This document shows, piece after piece, positions 1 through 9,016 of a stretch of 64,000 nucleotides of DNA. Positions within the stretch are counted from its first letter, which is position 1. The number at the start of each line of letters is the position of its first letter. A model generated the notes under the pieces. It was given only the letters and a program-made list of their open reading frames with translations. It was not told the origin of the DNA and ran no database searches. The position numbers were made by a program, and so were the translations under genes. The stretch comes from JALORV01 sp035498175 (GTDB taxonomy: Bacteria > Pseudomonadota > Gammaproteobacteria > Burkholderiales > Burkholderiaceae_F), in NCBI GenBank assembly GCA_035498175.1, contig DATKAJ010000025.1, forward strand, positions 62,001 to 126,000, written 5' to 3'.

Positions 1-155
1 GCACGGCACCGATGCGCCGCAACGTCACGATCGAGGACGTGGGCAACGTCGCCGCCTTCCTCCTTTCCGATCTATCCGCAGGCGTGACGGGAGAGATCAC
101 GCACGTCGACTGCGGCTTTCACGCCGTAATGGGCATTCCGGTCGGACTGGAGTAG
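1..155 (+). CDS. fabI: Enoyl-ACP reductase FabI, C-terminal end (partial)
   Basis: The reading frame enters from the left edge (codons from base 3) and stops at TAG 153-155, leaving 50 residues. The segment MRRNVTIEDVGNVAAFLLSD followed by GVTGEITHVDCGFH is the C-terminal signature of NADH-dependent enoyl-ACP reductase, the last reductive step of fatty-acid elongation in the cytoplasm. In most FabI proteins the HVD is followed by GGF; here it is CGF. The start, Rossmann fold and Tyr/Lys catalytic residues lie outside the window. The last 37 bases overlap the 3' end of the convergent nitronate monooxygenase gene. Confidence 0.85.
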   Translation, partial: TAPMRRNVTIEDVGNVAAFLLSDLSAGVTGEITHVDCGFHAVMGIPVGLE

Positions 156-1366
156 GACCGCCCTTCGGTCCGAGGCGCGGGCATGAGCCCGGTCAGCAGG
201 TAGTCGATCAGTTCGCGCACGGGCCGGATCGCCGCGCCGAAAGGAACCGACGAAGCTCCGCGGAAGAAAAGCCCGCGCGACAGTTCGCCACGCAAGGCAG
301 CCGCAAGCTGGGTGTCGATACAGAACTGCCCGATGCTGGCGATGCCATCGCGCAAGCCGCACGAAGTCAGGCATTGCAATGCCCCGCTGCAGCGGCCGAC
401 CGGGTCGGGCGGTAGCTTCTTCGCCGCCCACTCCGCGGCCTCCGCACGCAGCACCGGCTCGCGCTTCAGATAGCGCTCGAGCCAGACCGTGCGCACGGCG
501 CGCGCGGGCAGGCCCGCGACGCTGATGAACTCGACAATGTCTTCGGCGCGCGCGCCAGCCAGCACCTTCTTGAAGTTCAGGTGTGCGTCACCCTCTTCGG
601 TGACCGCGAACGCAGTGCCGATCTGCACCGCGCCGTATCCGAGCGCGAGCACCTCGCGCATCTTCTCGAACGAGTTGATGCCGCCGGCGGCGATCAGCGG
701 AATCGCCTCGCGCTCGATCTGCTGCTCGCGCAGCACCTGCCCGACGCCGTCGAATACGCGCTCGAAGTCGAAACGCGAGTCGCCGAGTTCCTCGATGCGC
801 GTCGCGCCGAGGTGACCGCCAGCATAACGCGGATGTTCGATCACGATCGCGTCCGGCAACCGCTTCTTGCGCATCCAGCGGCGCAGAACGATCGCGACAC
901 CGCGTGCATCCGACAGGATCGGGATCAGCGCGACATCGGGGAAGCCGGCGGTGAGTTCCGGCAGATCGAGCGGCAGCCCGGCGCCCATCACGATCGCGTT
1001 GGCACCGGATTCGCACGACTGTCGCACCAGCGCCGCGTGTTGGTCCACCGCCTTCATCACGTTGACGGCGATCGCGCCGCGTCCCTGCGCCTGCTCGCGC
1101 GCCCAGCGCACCTCGCGGTCGAGCGCGATGAGATTGAGTCGATCGAAGAGCGCGCGGTCGCGCACGTCCTTGCACTGTTGCATCAGGTCGGCGTGATGGT
1201 GGCGCAGGTCGACCGAGGCGATCGTGCCCATCGCGCTCTCGCGCGCCACCGCGGCGGCCAGCCGGTGAGCCGAAATGCCGACGCCCATGCCGCCCTGCAC
1301 GATCGGCAGCAGCTCACGCTCGCGCAGGCGCAGCGGTCGCAGGTCTGCGGGCAGCAGTCGTTGCAC
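119..1366 (-). CDS. Nitronate monooxygenase family protein (2-nitropropane dioxygenase-like)
   Basis: A 415-residue FMN-dependent TIM-barrel enzyme of the nitronate monooxygenase/2-nitropropane dioxygenase family. Visible motifs are PIVQGGMGVGIS near residue 21 (FMN-binding N-terminus), the GANAIVMGAGLP strand, IPLIAAGGI and GYGAVQIGTAFAVTEE (phosphate-binding loop). The family oxidises alkyl nitronates, but many members are uncharacterised flavin oxidoreductases or sit near fatty-acid genes, so the substrate is open. The extra C-terminal segment with a Cys cluster (GRCSGALQCLTSCG) is a feature of one subgroup. Gene end overlaps fabI convergently. The ATG at 1366 directly precedes the conserved barrel start. 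Confidence 0.85.
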   Translation of the reverse strand: MQRLLPADLRPLRLRERELLPIVQGGMGVGISAHRLAAAVARESAMGTIASVDLRHHHADLMQQCKDVRDRALFDRLNLIALDREVRWAREQAQGRGAIAVNVMKAVDQHAALVRQSCESGANAIVMGAGLPLDLPELTAGFPDVALIPILSDARGVAIVLRRWMRKKRLPDAIVIEHPRYAGGHLGATRIEELGDSRFDFERVFDGVGQVLREQQIEREAIPLIAAGGINSFEKMREVLALGYGAVQIGTAFAVTEEGDAHLNFKKVLAGARAEDIVEFISVAGLPARAVRTVWLERYLKREPVLRAEAAEWAAKKLPPDPVGRCSGALQCLTSCGLRDGIASIGQFCIDTQLAAALRGELSRGLFFRGASSVPFGAAIRPVRELIDYLLTGLMPAPRTEGRSYSSPTGMPITA

Positions 1367-1497
1367 TCGGTCTCCGGGAAAGGCAAAGGCGCGAGCGGCA
1401 GGCTAGCGGGATCCCGACTGAGAGCCCTTGATCCCAGTCAGCCTCCGGAGATCGTGTGACCCTCTTCTATACTCGATGCAGGCACTCGGAGACTCAC

Positions 1498-1893
1498 ATG
1501 GCTTCTTCAGCCGAACTCGACATGAAGATGGACACTGCGGGGCTGTACCGCGAGGAGATCTACACCGATCGACGCGTCGGCACGATCCGCGCACTGGTGC
1601 CGGTCGCCGGCAGCGGGGCGACCGACGGCTCGCGGCCGATCGTGTACACCGGTGAGGCGCAGATCATGACGCAGATGGGGCCGCTGCCGATCAGCTTCGA
1701 TATCGAGGCGAAATCGCTGGCGGAGGCCGTTGAGGGTTACGCGGCGGCCGCAAAGGTGGCGGTCGAGCGCACCGTCAAGGAACTGCAGGACCTGCGGCGC
1801 CAGGCAGCCTCTTCAATCGTCCTGCCGGGACAGGCCGGCGCGGGCTTCCCGCCGGGCGGCCTTGGCGGTGGTGGCAAGATCCAGATTCCGTAG
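1498..1893 (+). CDS. Conserved hypothetical cytoplasmic protein
   Basis: I do not recognise this 131-residue protein. The ATG at 1498 has a GGAGA-type ribosome site seven bases upstream, which favours it over an in-frame start at 1456. It has no signal peptide or membrane segment. The middle (MTQMGPLPISFDIEAKSLAE) leads into a helical stretch rich in Ala, Lys and Glu. The tail is a Gly/Pro linker (FPPGGLGGGGKIQIP). It lies 83 bp upstream of the hcp gene on the same strand and could be co-transcribed; no functional claim follows. Confidence 0.6.
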   Translation: MASSAELDMKMDTAGLYREEIYTDRRVGTIRALVPVAGSGATDGSRPIVYTGEAQIMTQMGPLPISFDIEAKSLAEAVEGYAAAAKVAVERTVKELQDLRRQAASSIVLPGQAGAGFPPGGLGGGGKIQIP

Positions 1894-1976
1894 GCAGCGG
1901 CTGGAGCCGTATCTGCGTCAGTGCGGCGCAAGGCGACGCGCGTTACCGTGCTCCGTCGCTAGCGCGGGAGGCAACG

Positions 1977-2459
1977 ATGGCCGACATCATTCATATCAGC
2001 CTGACCGGGATCAAGGGCGAATCGACCTTCCCGCGTCACAAGGACGAGATCGCGCTCGAAAGCTGGAACTGGGGGGTCAGCACGCCGCAACCCTCGAGCA
2101 GCGGCGGCAGTGCGGTCGGCAAGCCCTCGTTCTCGCCGCTTACGTTTGGACACCGCGTCGACCTCGCGTCGCCGCTGCTGTGGCGCGCCTGCGTGACGGG
2201 CCAGCACATTCAGGAAGGCATACTTAGCGTCGCGCGGCCGATGGCCACCGCCGGCGACTACATCACGCTGCGCCTGAGCGATGTCGTGATCACCTCGCTC
2301 GCGATTTCCGACGTGTCGGCAGACACGCAGCCACCGCTGGAAATGGTGACGATCACCTTTGCGGTCTTCGAGTACACCTACCGGCCGCAGCTCGCGAACG
2401 GCACCTTCGGCCCGCCGGTCACGCTCAAGTTCGACATCCACCAGAACCGCGTGCTCTGA
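1977..2459 (+). CDS. hcp: Hcp-family type VI secretion tube protein
   Basis: A 160-residue Hcp1-family beta-barrel protein. The start with ISLTGIKGES, the ALESWNWGVS segment and a C-terminal EYTYRP strand match the Hcp fold, whose hexameric rings stack into the type VI secretion inner tube and are exported. A GGGAGG-like ribosome site precedes the ATG at 1977. No other T6SS gene (tssB/C, clpV, vgrG, tssJ-M) is present in the 64 kb, so this is an orphan copy that would depend on an apparatus encoded elsewhere. Length is near the family norm (about 160-170). Confidence 0.8.
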   Translation: MADIIHISLTGIKGESTFPRHKDEIALESWNWGVSTPQPSSSGGSAVGKPSFSPLTFGHRVDLASPLLWRACVTGQHIQEGILSVARPMATAGDYITLRLSDVVITSLAISDVSADTQPPLEMVTITFAVFEYTYRPQLANGTFGPPVTLKFDIHQNRVL

Positions 2460-2480
2460 AGGCCGCACCGGTCGCCGGAC

Positions 2481-3395
2481 TCAGCGGTGGCAGCGGTCGG
2501 CGCCCTCGTCGCGCGCGGCGCCGGACACCGGGATGAAGGCCCAGCGGTAGGCATCGGGCAAGAGGGTCAGCCGCAGCACGCCGAAGCTGCTGTTGTCGCG
2601 AAACTCGCTGTTCTGCCTGACAGCCCTGATCGAATACAGCGGTGCGCCACCAGTGCCTGCGGTGAACGCGCGCACGCCCCGATCGGGATCGGCGTTACCG
2701 GCGGCGTCCTGCGGCGCGAAGCGCTCGTAGATGTGGTCGTGCCCGACGAGGACGATCTCGACACCAGCCGCGTGCAGCAGCGCCCAGATCGCCGTCATGC
2801 GCGGATCGTTGCCGTGCGGCCCCGATGTGAAGACCGGATGGTGCCAGTACGCGAGCGCGCACAGCGTGTCCACTGAGGCGGCGAGGTCGGCCTGCAGCCA
2901 CCGGTACTGCGGCGAGCCGGCGCTGGCATCGACGTTGCTGTTCAGCGAGATGAAGTGCCACCCGCCCAGATCAAAGCTGTAGTAGCCGCGACCCGCGGGC
3001 CCCGCTGCCGATCCGAAGTAGCCGAAGTAGCCCGCGGCGTCGGTCGTCATGTAGTCGTGGTTGCCGGGGCTCGGCCGGATCCGGTCGCGCACCTGGCCCC
3101 ACGTCGAGGCGAAGCAGCCATCAAAGCTCTCCGGCGCGCCTGCGGGATAGACGTTGTCGCCAAGCGTCAACACGACGGCATCGCCCGGCCGGATCAGCGC
3201 GGCCGTGCGCGCCGCATTCGGAAACTGGGCGCCGTCGCTGCCACAGTCGGCAATGTCTCCGGCCGCGACGATCGTCACTCCGGGTTCGGGCGCACGGGGC
3301 TGCGCTGCGGCGCTCGCGGCCGCAAGGCCGGCAACCAGGAGCGCGGCCGCACGAACGCCGCTGGCGCGAGACGGAGCGCGCGCGCTGGCGCTCAA
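2481..3395 (-). CDS. Secreted metallophosphoesterase (purple-acid-phosphatase-like)
   Basis: A calcineurin-like phosphoesterase of about 304 residues. Metal-binding motifs appear in order: AGDIADCG, LGDNVYPAG, GNHDY, WHHPVFTSG and VLVGHDHIYERF. These supply the D, D, N, H, H, H ligands of the dinuclear centre. The chosen TTG start at 3395 overlaps the TGA of the upstream gene and is followed by a hydrophobic Ala-rich signal peptide ending near AAAQP, so export is expected. A much longer open frame runs upstream but lacks sensible N-terminal sequence. It is the last of three overlapping minus-strand genes headed by senA; whether it has any role in selenium metabolism is unknown. Confidence 0.8.
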   Translation of the reverse strand: MSASARAPSRASGVRAAALLVAGLAAASAAAQPRAPEPGVTIVAAGDIADCGSDGAQFPNAARTAALIRPGDAVVLTLGDNVYPAGAPESFDGCFASTWGQVRDRIRPSPGNHDYMTTDAAGYFGYFGSAAGPAGRGYYSFDLGGWHFISLNSNVDASAGSPQYRWLQADLAASVDTLCALAYWHHPVFTSGPHGNDPRMTAIWALLHAAGVEIVLVGHDHIYERFAPQDAAGNADPDRGVRAFTAGTGGAPLYSIRAVRQNSEFRDNSSFGVLRLTLLPDAYRWAFIPVSGAARDEGADRCHR

Positions 3396-3814
3396 TTGAC
3401 GAACCGCATGTGGATGTACAGATAGAACGGTGCCGTCGGCGGCGCCGGGAAACGATCGAACATCAGGCGTCCGCGGACGCACTGATACACGTTGGTGCTG
3501 CGATCGCTCCACAGCCGCAGCACGCGGCCGTCGGCGCCGATGGCCGCAACGAATGAGAAAGGCGCCGACTCCGGCTGCGGCACTGTCTCCGTGCATTCCC
3601 TGAAATGCGCACGGTAGCGCTGGCTGAACTCGGGCAGCAGGACATTGCGATGGAAGTCGCGAGTCAGCTCCGAGGATTCGTCGCGGCGGCCGAGTTCCTG
3701 TGCTTCGAAATAGCTTACCGCGAGGCCATCGGCGGCGGGACCCTGAGCCACCGCAGCACCACTCCCGGCGAGCGCAAGCACAGCCAGGACGCGTGCCGTC
3801 ACGACAGCGCGCAT
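3392..3814 (-). CDS. Hypothetical secreted protein
   Basis: This 140-residue protein starts with a clear Sec signal peptide (VLAVLALAGSGAAVAQ, cleavage near residue 24). The mature part has two Cys (RECTET and YQCVRG) that could form a disulfide, and ends YLYIHMRFVN. I do not recognise the family. It overlaps senA by 16 bases at its 5' end, and its stop overlaps the TTG start of the phosphoesterase, so the three genes are probably co-transcribed and translationally coupled. Confidence 0.65.
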   Translation of the reverse strand: MRAVVTARVLAVLALAGSGAAVAQGPAADGLAVSYFEAQELGRRDESSELTRDFHRNVLLPEFSQRYRAHFRECTETVPQPESAPFSFVAAIGADGRVLRLWSDRSTNVYQCVRGRLMFDRFPAPPTAPFYLYIHMRFVN

Positions 3815-4989
3815 GTCCTGAAGCCGACGAAGATGTCAGCGCGCTCGGGGAGGTAGAAATTGCGGAACTTCGGATGGATCAGGCTCGTGCTCGTCGCCAG
3901 CGAGCCACCGCGCACGCTCGCGTGCGTGCCGAACCAGGGCGCCGAGTATGCCGCGTAGGCGTCAGCCTGGAAGCCGGGGTACGGATCGAAGCTGCTCGAG
4001 GTCCACTCCCACACGTTGCCGGCTGCGATGGTGCCGGCGAGTGCCGCGTACTCCCACTCGCTCTCGCTCGGCAAGCGCCGTCCGGCCCAGCGGCACCAGG
4101 CTTCTGCTTCGTGGCGCGTGACGTGCACCATCGCCTCGTCGGGGGCCAGCGGATGCCAGCAATCGAAACGTCGCGCCTCCCACCCGCCCCCGACCCCGCG
4201 CCGCCAGTAGCGCGGGTGCACAGCCCGGGTCCGGTCGCGCCATTCATGGCCGGCGGGACTCCACAGGACGCGACGCCGGTAGCCCTCGTCGTCGACGAAG
4301 TCCGCGAACTCGCGCTGCGTCACGGTGCGGCGCGACACGCTGAAAGGAGCGACGGTCTCACGATGAGCCCACTTCTCGTTGTCGAACACGAACCCGCGTG
4401 CATCGGCGGGCGCGCCGCGCTCGAAGGTTCCGCCGGCGAGACGGACGTCGCCGGCCTCTCCCTTTCGCGCGCCGCGGGCCACGGGCGGCGCAGGATATGC
4501 ACAGGTCTGCCGCGTGTACGCAAAGGCCTCGCCGTGCATCTGCTCGTGGTACAGCGCGAGCTGCAGGAAATAGAGCGCATCGGGCTCGACGGCCTGTTCT
4601 AGTCGCTCGAGCGCCGCGTCCAGCACGTTCTCGAGGTAGCGCCGGGTCTCGAGGCGCGACGGCAGGTTCAGGTCCCAGCGCGTGTCGTGCGCGACATGGC
4701 GCGAGTCCCACCAGCGGTCGGCATCCACGAGCATCGGCGCGGACGGCGTGTGCTCGGCGCCGCGCCAGCGCAGACCCCAGTATTCCTGGAACCAGCCGAC
4801 GTGACCGAGTTCCCACAGCATCGGGTTGACGCAGTCGAGCCGCGGCCCGCGCAGTTGCGCGTCGTCGAGATCGTCCAGCAGTGCGTTCGTATACTGGCGT
4901 GCCTGCAGCAATGCCTTTCGCAGTTCCGCCTTTTCGATCATCCTCATGTGTGCCGCGCGTAGTCGGGCCGCGCGCCCGGCGGTCTGCAT
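3799..4989 (-). CDS. senA: Selenoneine synthase SenA (EgtB-like)
   Basis: A 396-residue protein of the EgtB/OvoA class. The N-terminal DinB-like domain has the iron-ligand histidines in ELGHVGWFQEYW and YHEQMHGEAF. The C-terminal FGE-sulfatase domain contains RRLPSESEWEYAAL, GNVWEWTSSSF and VRGGSLATS. SenA joins hercynine to a selenosugar by oxidative C-Se bond formation, giving selenoneine. I call SenA rather than EgtB because senB and selD lie directly alongside, the diagnostic selenoneine cluster. The ATG at 4989 has a GAGGG ribosome site seven bases upstream; ATGs at 4947 and 4941 lack one. With this start the gene overlaps divergent senB by 44 bases. Confidence 0.88.
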   Translation of the reverse strand: MQTAGRAARLRAAHMRMIEKAELRKALLQARQYTNALLDDLDDAQLRGPRLDCVNPMLWELGHVGWFQEYWGLRWRGAEHTPSAPMLVDADRWWDSRHVAHDTRWDLNLPSRLETRRYLENVLDAALERLEQAVEPDALYFLQLALYHEQMHGEAFAYTRQTCAYPAPPVARGARKGEAGDVRLAGGTFERGAPADARGFVFDNEKWAHRETVAPFSVSRRTVTQREFADFVDDEGYRRRVLWSPAGHEWRDRTRAVHPRYWRRGVGGGWEARRFDCWHPLAPDEAMVHVTRHEAEAWCRWAGRRLPSESEWEYAALAGTIAAGNVWEWTSSSFDPYPGFQADAYAAYSAPWFGTHASVRGGSLATSTSLIHPKFRNFYLPERADIFVGFRTCALS

Positions 4990-5956
4990 TATCACGCCCT
5001 CGCTGCGCGAGTCCAATTCAGGCAACTGGCACACCGCGGCGCGCTGGGCGCGCTTCCTGCGTCCTGATTATCGAGTGCATGTGCTGAAGCGCTGGCAGGG
5101 AGAAGCCTGCGACGCGCTGATCGCGCTGCACGCGCGCCGCTCCGCCCACTCGATCGCGGCATTCAGTGCGGCTCACCCGCAGCGATGTCTTGCAGTTGTG
5201 CTGACCGGCACCGACCTGTACAGCGACATTCAGCACAGCCGCTCTGCACAACGCTCGCTCCAGCTTGCGACCGAACTTGTCGTGCTGCAGGAACGTGCGC
5301 TGGCGCTGCCCGCGCGATTGCGCGCCAAGACGCGCGTGATCTTCCAGTCGGCCGCGCGACTGACGGCCGCACGCAAGCCCCGGCGTCGCTTCGACGTCGC
5401 CGTCGTTGGTCATCTTCGCGCGGTGAAGGACCCGCTGCTCGCCATGCAAATCGCCCGCGCGCTGCGACCGGACCTGCAGGCACGCGTGCTGCACGCCGGT
5501 GCGGCGCTTTCGGCCCGCTACGAGGCCGCTGCGCACCGCACGGCCGCTCGCACTTCGCAGTATCTGTGGCTCGGCGAGCTGCCGCGCACCCGCGCACGCT
5601 CGCTGATGCGCGGCGCCGCGTTGCTGCTGCATCCGTCGCGCATTGAAGGCGGCGCCCAGGCCATCATCGAAGCGGTCTGCAGCGGCACGCCGGTCATCGC
5701 CTCGAATGCGGAAGGCAACGTCGGACTGCTCGGAGCAGACTACCCGGGCCTGTTCGCCGTCGGCGATGCTGCGCAGGCCACGCGCCTCGTCGAGCGGGCG
5801 GCGTCCGAGCCGGCCTATCTCGCCAGCCTGGCCGCGCACTGCCGCGCCCGCGCGTCGCTGTTCACGCCGGAGCGCGAGCGCATCGCGGTCCGCGGCCTGG
5901 TGCGCGCGCTCCTCCATAATCGCGGTCGGGCCCGTGGCCGCAGGAGTGACCGATGA
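4946..5956 (+). CDS. senB: Selenosugar synthase SenB (glycosyltransferase-like)
   Basis: A 336-residue GT4-like glycosyltransferase. Family features are CIITPSLRESNSGNWHTAAR near the N-terminus, VVGHLRAVKDPLL at the inter-domain linker, and HPSRIEGGAQAIIEAV, the nucleotide-sugar-binding motif. SenB couples selenophosphate to a UDP-sugar to make a selenosugar, the selenium donor for SenA. The only in-frame ATG just before the conserved VCIIT strand is at 4946; it lacks a good ribosome site and lies inside the senA coding region. The stop overlaps the senC start (ATGA), so senB and senC are coupled. Confidence 0.88.
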   Translation: MCAARSRAARPAVCIITPSLRESNSGNWHTAARWARFLRPDYRVHVLKRWQGEACDALIALHARRSAHSIAAFSAAHPQRCLAVVLTGTDLYSDIQHSRSAQRSLQLATELVVLQERALALPARLRAKTRVIFQSAARLTAARKPRRRFDVAVVGHLRAVKDPLLAMQIARALRPDLQARVLHAGAALSARYEAAAHRTAARTSQYLWLGELPRTRARSLMRGAALLLHPSRIEGGAQAIIEAVCSGTPVIASNAEGNVGLLGADYPGLFAVGDAAQATRLVERAASEPAYLASLAAHCRARASLFTPERERIAVRGLVRALLHNRGRARGRRSDR

Positions 5957-7001
5957 ATGCACCGACCGAACTCCCGATCAGGCTCACGTCGCTCGCGCAC
6001 GGCGGCGGCTGCGGATGCAAGATCGCGCCGGGCGTGCTGGGCGAGATCCTCAAGGGCGCCAAGGGCATCGTGCCGCCGCAGCTGCTGGTCGGCATTGAGA
6101 CCTCGGACGATGCGGCGGTCTATCAGCTGAACGAGGACCAGGCGCTGATTGCGACGACGGATTTCTTTATGCCAATCGTCGACGACCCGTACGACTTCGG
6201 CCGCATCGCCGCCACCAATGCGATCTCCGACGTGTATGCGATGGGCGGCACGCCGATCCTGGCGCTGGCGCTGCTCGGCATGCCGATCAACAAGCTGCCG
6301 GTCGAAGTGATCCGGCGCATCGTTGAGGGCGGCGAGTCTGTATGCACGACTGCGGGAATCCCGATTGCCGGGGGCCACACGATCGATTCGGTCGAGCCGA
6401 TTTACGGTCTGGTGGCGCTGGGCCTCGTGCATCCGAGCCGCGTAAAACGCAACTCCGGCGCCAAGCCTGGCGACCGACTGGTGCTCGGCAAGCCGCTCGG
6501 CGTCGGCGTTTACTCGGCCGCGCTGAAGAAGGATGAGTTGGCGCCCGAGCACTACACGCGCATGGTGGCCAGCACGACGCAACTCAACACGCCCGGGCGA
6601 AAGCTGGCCGAAATGAACGAGGTGCACGCGCTGACCGATGTCACCGGCTTCGGCCTGCTCGGACACCTGAACGAGCTCGCGCTGGGCAGCGGCGTCGCCG
6701 CGCGGGTTCGCGCACGCGATGTTCCGCTCCTGCCCGGCGTCGCCGAGATGGCCGCGCAAGGTTTCGTGACCGGTGCGTCCGGCCGCAACTGGGCCGGGTA
6801 CGGCCGCCACATCACGCTGCAGAACGTCGATGAGACGGTGAAGGCGCTGCTGACCGATCCGCAGACCAGTGGCGGATTGCTGGTCGCGTGCTCGGCAGCT
6901 GCGGTTCAACGCGTGCTCGAGATATTTCGCGCCGACGGCTTCGAGCGCGCCGCGGTGATCGGCGAACTCGCGGCCGGATCCGGCGTCACCGTCGAGGGCT
7001 G

Positions 7002-7002
<1 letters not shown>
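5953..7002 (+). CDS. senC: Selenophosphate synthase SelD/SenC
   Basis: A 349-residue selenide, water dikinase that makes selenophosphate from selenide and ATP. The active site HGGGCGCK places the catalytic Cys at residue 20 and Lys at 23 (Cys17/Lys20 in E. coli numbering); it is a Cys form, not selenocysteine. Also visible are the ATP/metal-binding DDAAVYQLNEDQALIATTDF segment and the AIR-synthase-like C-terminal GGLLVACS. Length is normal. The ATG overlaps the senB stop by four bases, and the TGA overlaps the tlpA ATG by one. No selA, selB or tRNA-Sec is visible here, consistent with a role dedicated to selenoneine, though it could also serve other selenium pathways. Confidence 0.93.
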
Positions 7003-7532
<530 letters not shown>

Positions 7533-7586
7533 CGGACCGCGCAGTCACTTTGGCGCGTGTCGCCAATCTTCTTACCGGAGAGTTCG

Positions 7587-8668
7587 ATGAAACGCCGCAC
7601 GCTGTTAAAGGCGGCCTCGGCTGCCGGTCTGATGGCCGCAGCGCCCTGGACCGCCCGTTCGCAATCCCCCGCCGCCGACTCACCCGGCTGGCGCACCTTT
7701 GAAGTCACCACGCGACTTGAGATCACCCAGCCCACGGGGCAGGTGATGGCATGGGTGCCGCTACCGCTGACGCAGAAGACTGCCTGGTTCGAAACCATTG
7801 CGAATTCGATCGGCGGCAACGCCGAGAAGGCGGAAATCGTCGTCGATCCAATCTACGGCGCCGGCGTGGCTGCCGCGCGGTTCAAATCCGGCGAAGCGCA
7901 GCCGGTCGTCGAGGTCACCAGCCGTTTTCGAACCCGAGACCGGTTGGTAACGATGGCGCCCGGCGGCGCCCAGACCGCATCGGCGCAGGAGCTCGCGGTC
8001 TACTTGAAACCGACCGAACTGCTGCCAACCGACGGCATCGTCAGTGAAACGGCGATCAAAGTCACCCAAGGTGTGACAACCGACGTCGACAAGGCCCGTG
8101 CGATCTACGACTGGGTGATCGAAAACACCCAACGGAATCCAGCCACCAAAGGCTGTGGCGTCGGCGATATCAGGCGATGCTGGAAACCGGCACGCTGAAC
8201 GGCAAGTGTGCAGACCTCAACGCGCTGTTCGTTGCGCTGGCTCGGGCCTCAGGCGTCCCGGCGCGGGACGTCTATGGAATCCGCGTCGCCGCCTCCCCGC
8301 GAGGCTTCAAGAGCATGGGTCGCGCCGGGGACATCACCAAGGCGCAGCACTGCCGCGCCGAGTTCTATGCGCAGGGCATCGGCTGGATCCCGGTCGACCC
8401 CGCCGACGTGCGCAAGGTGATCCTGGAAGAGCAGCCCGGCCTGACGCTCAACGACGACGTGGTCAAACAGGCGCGGACGATGTTGTGGGGCGGCTGGGAA
8501 GGGAACTGGCTTGCCTACAACATGGCGCACGACCTGAAGCTGCCCGGCAGTTCAAAGGCGCCGGTGCCGTTCCTGATGTACCCGCAGGCGGAAAACGCCC
8601 AAGGGCGGCTGGATTCGCTGGATCCAGAGACGTTCAGGTATCGGATTACTTCAAGCGAGATTTCCTAG
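7587..8668 (+). pseudogene. Transglutaminase-like secreted protein, frameshifted
   Basis: Two reading frames together make one transglutaminase-like protein. Frame one starts at ATG 7587 (ribosome site GGAGAG) with a twin-arginine-type leader MKRRTLLKAASAAGLMAAAP and runs to GCGVGDI. Frame two resumes at about 8175 with MLETGTLNGKCADLNALFV, which holds the catalytic Cys, then QHCRAEFYAQGIGWIPVDPA with the downstream active-site region. Family members read without a break through GDI-x-AMLETG, so one base is missing near 8171-8176. The first fragment alone would end at 8198 without the catalytic Cys. Either the gene is inactivated or this is a sequencing error; coding character is good on both sides. 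Confidence 0.75.
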
Positions 8669-8690
8669 CGAAAGGCGCCGCGGGCCAAAC

Positions 8691-8720
8691 AAAAAGGGCG
8701 CCGAGGCGCCCCTTTTTTTT
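8691..8720. terminator. Bidirectional intrinsic terminator
   Basis: GGGCGCC and GGCGCCC form a seven-base GC stem with a two-base loop, flanked by five A on the left and eight T on the right. It can end transcription on both strands. It lies between the end of the transglutaminase gene (plus) and the end of the GG-peptide gene (minus). Confidence 0.85.
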
Positions 8721-8738
8721 GGCCACTTAAGCCTTGCT

Positions 8739-8846
8739 CTACAACAGGCAGACGATCGCGCCGCCCCCAACCTGGGCCAGCTCGGTCAGACTCAGTTCGA
8801 CGACTTCTTCTTTGTTCTCAACGACTTGCTCGACGACTTGGTCCAT
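8739..8846 (-). CDS. Small double-glycine-leader peptide (putative signal or bacteriocin-like precursor)
   Basis: A 35-residue ORF, too short for most gene callers. ATG at 8846 follows a purine-rich ribosome site (GAGGGGG, about five bases away); TAG at 8739-8741. The N-terminal half is acidic and Val/Glu-rich (MDQVVEQVVENKEE). It is followed by LSLTELAQVGGG, which fits the double-glycine leader consensus (LS-x-x-EL-x-x-I/V-x-GG) of peptides cleaved by C39 peptidase/ABC exporters. Only the short hydrophobic tail AIVCLL follows, with one Cys. It is divergent from a TPR/HD-GYP gene and ends at its own strong terminator. No transporter is visible nearby. A genuine gene is likely; the role is inference. 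Confidence 0.6.
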   Translation of the reverse strand: MDQVVEQVVENKEEVVELSLTELAQVGGGAIVCLL

Positions 8847-8872
8847 GGGCGCCCCCTCTTCCTAGGTTCAAA

Positions 8873-8886
8873 AATTCGATCGAATT
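8873..8886. promoter_or_regulatory. Perfect 14-bp palindrome, possible operator
   Basis: AATTCGATCGAATT is a perfect palindrome. It lies 27 bases upstream of the peptide gene's ATG, within the 170-bp divergent region shared with the TPR/HD-GYP gene. The geometry suits a dimeric regulator; no regulator is identified. Confidence 0.4.
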
Positions 8887-8898
8887 AGGCCTTAAGCA

Positions 8899-8924
8899 AC
8901 CCGCTATTCGGCCGATAAGCGGGT
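8899..8924. promoter_or_regulatory. Imperfect 26-bp inverted repeat in divergent promoter region
   Basis: ACCCGCT at 8899-8905 is mirrored by AGCGGGT at 8918-8924, and the centre CGGCCG is also symmetric, with mismatches only in the A/T triplets between. It is too symmetric to ignore and could be an operator or an RNA hairpin in the 5' region of the peptide mRNA. It has no T-run, so it is not a terminator. Confidence 0.4.
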
Positions 8925-9016
8925 AGGTGCAAATGTAAAGGTAAGGACGTAGAAAAGGCAAGACCCCTCTTTTTGTGCGTTTTTTGGTCCGGGGCGACCG
9001 CCAAAATCCCTCATCC

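Noticed and set aside
5815..6909. Long minus-strand ORF opposite senC
   Set aside because: Shadow of a high-GC gene; composition is Arg/Ala/Gly/His-rich with no recognisable domain.
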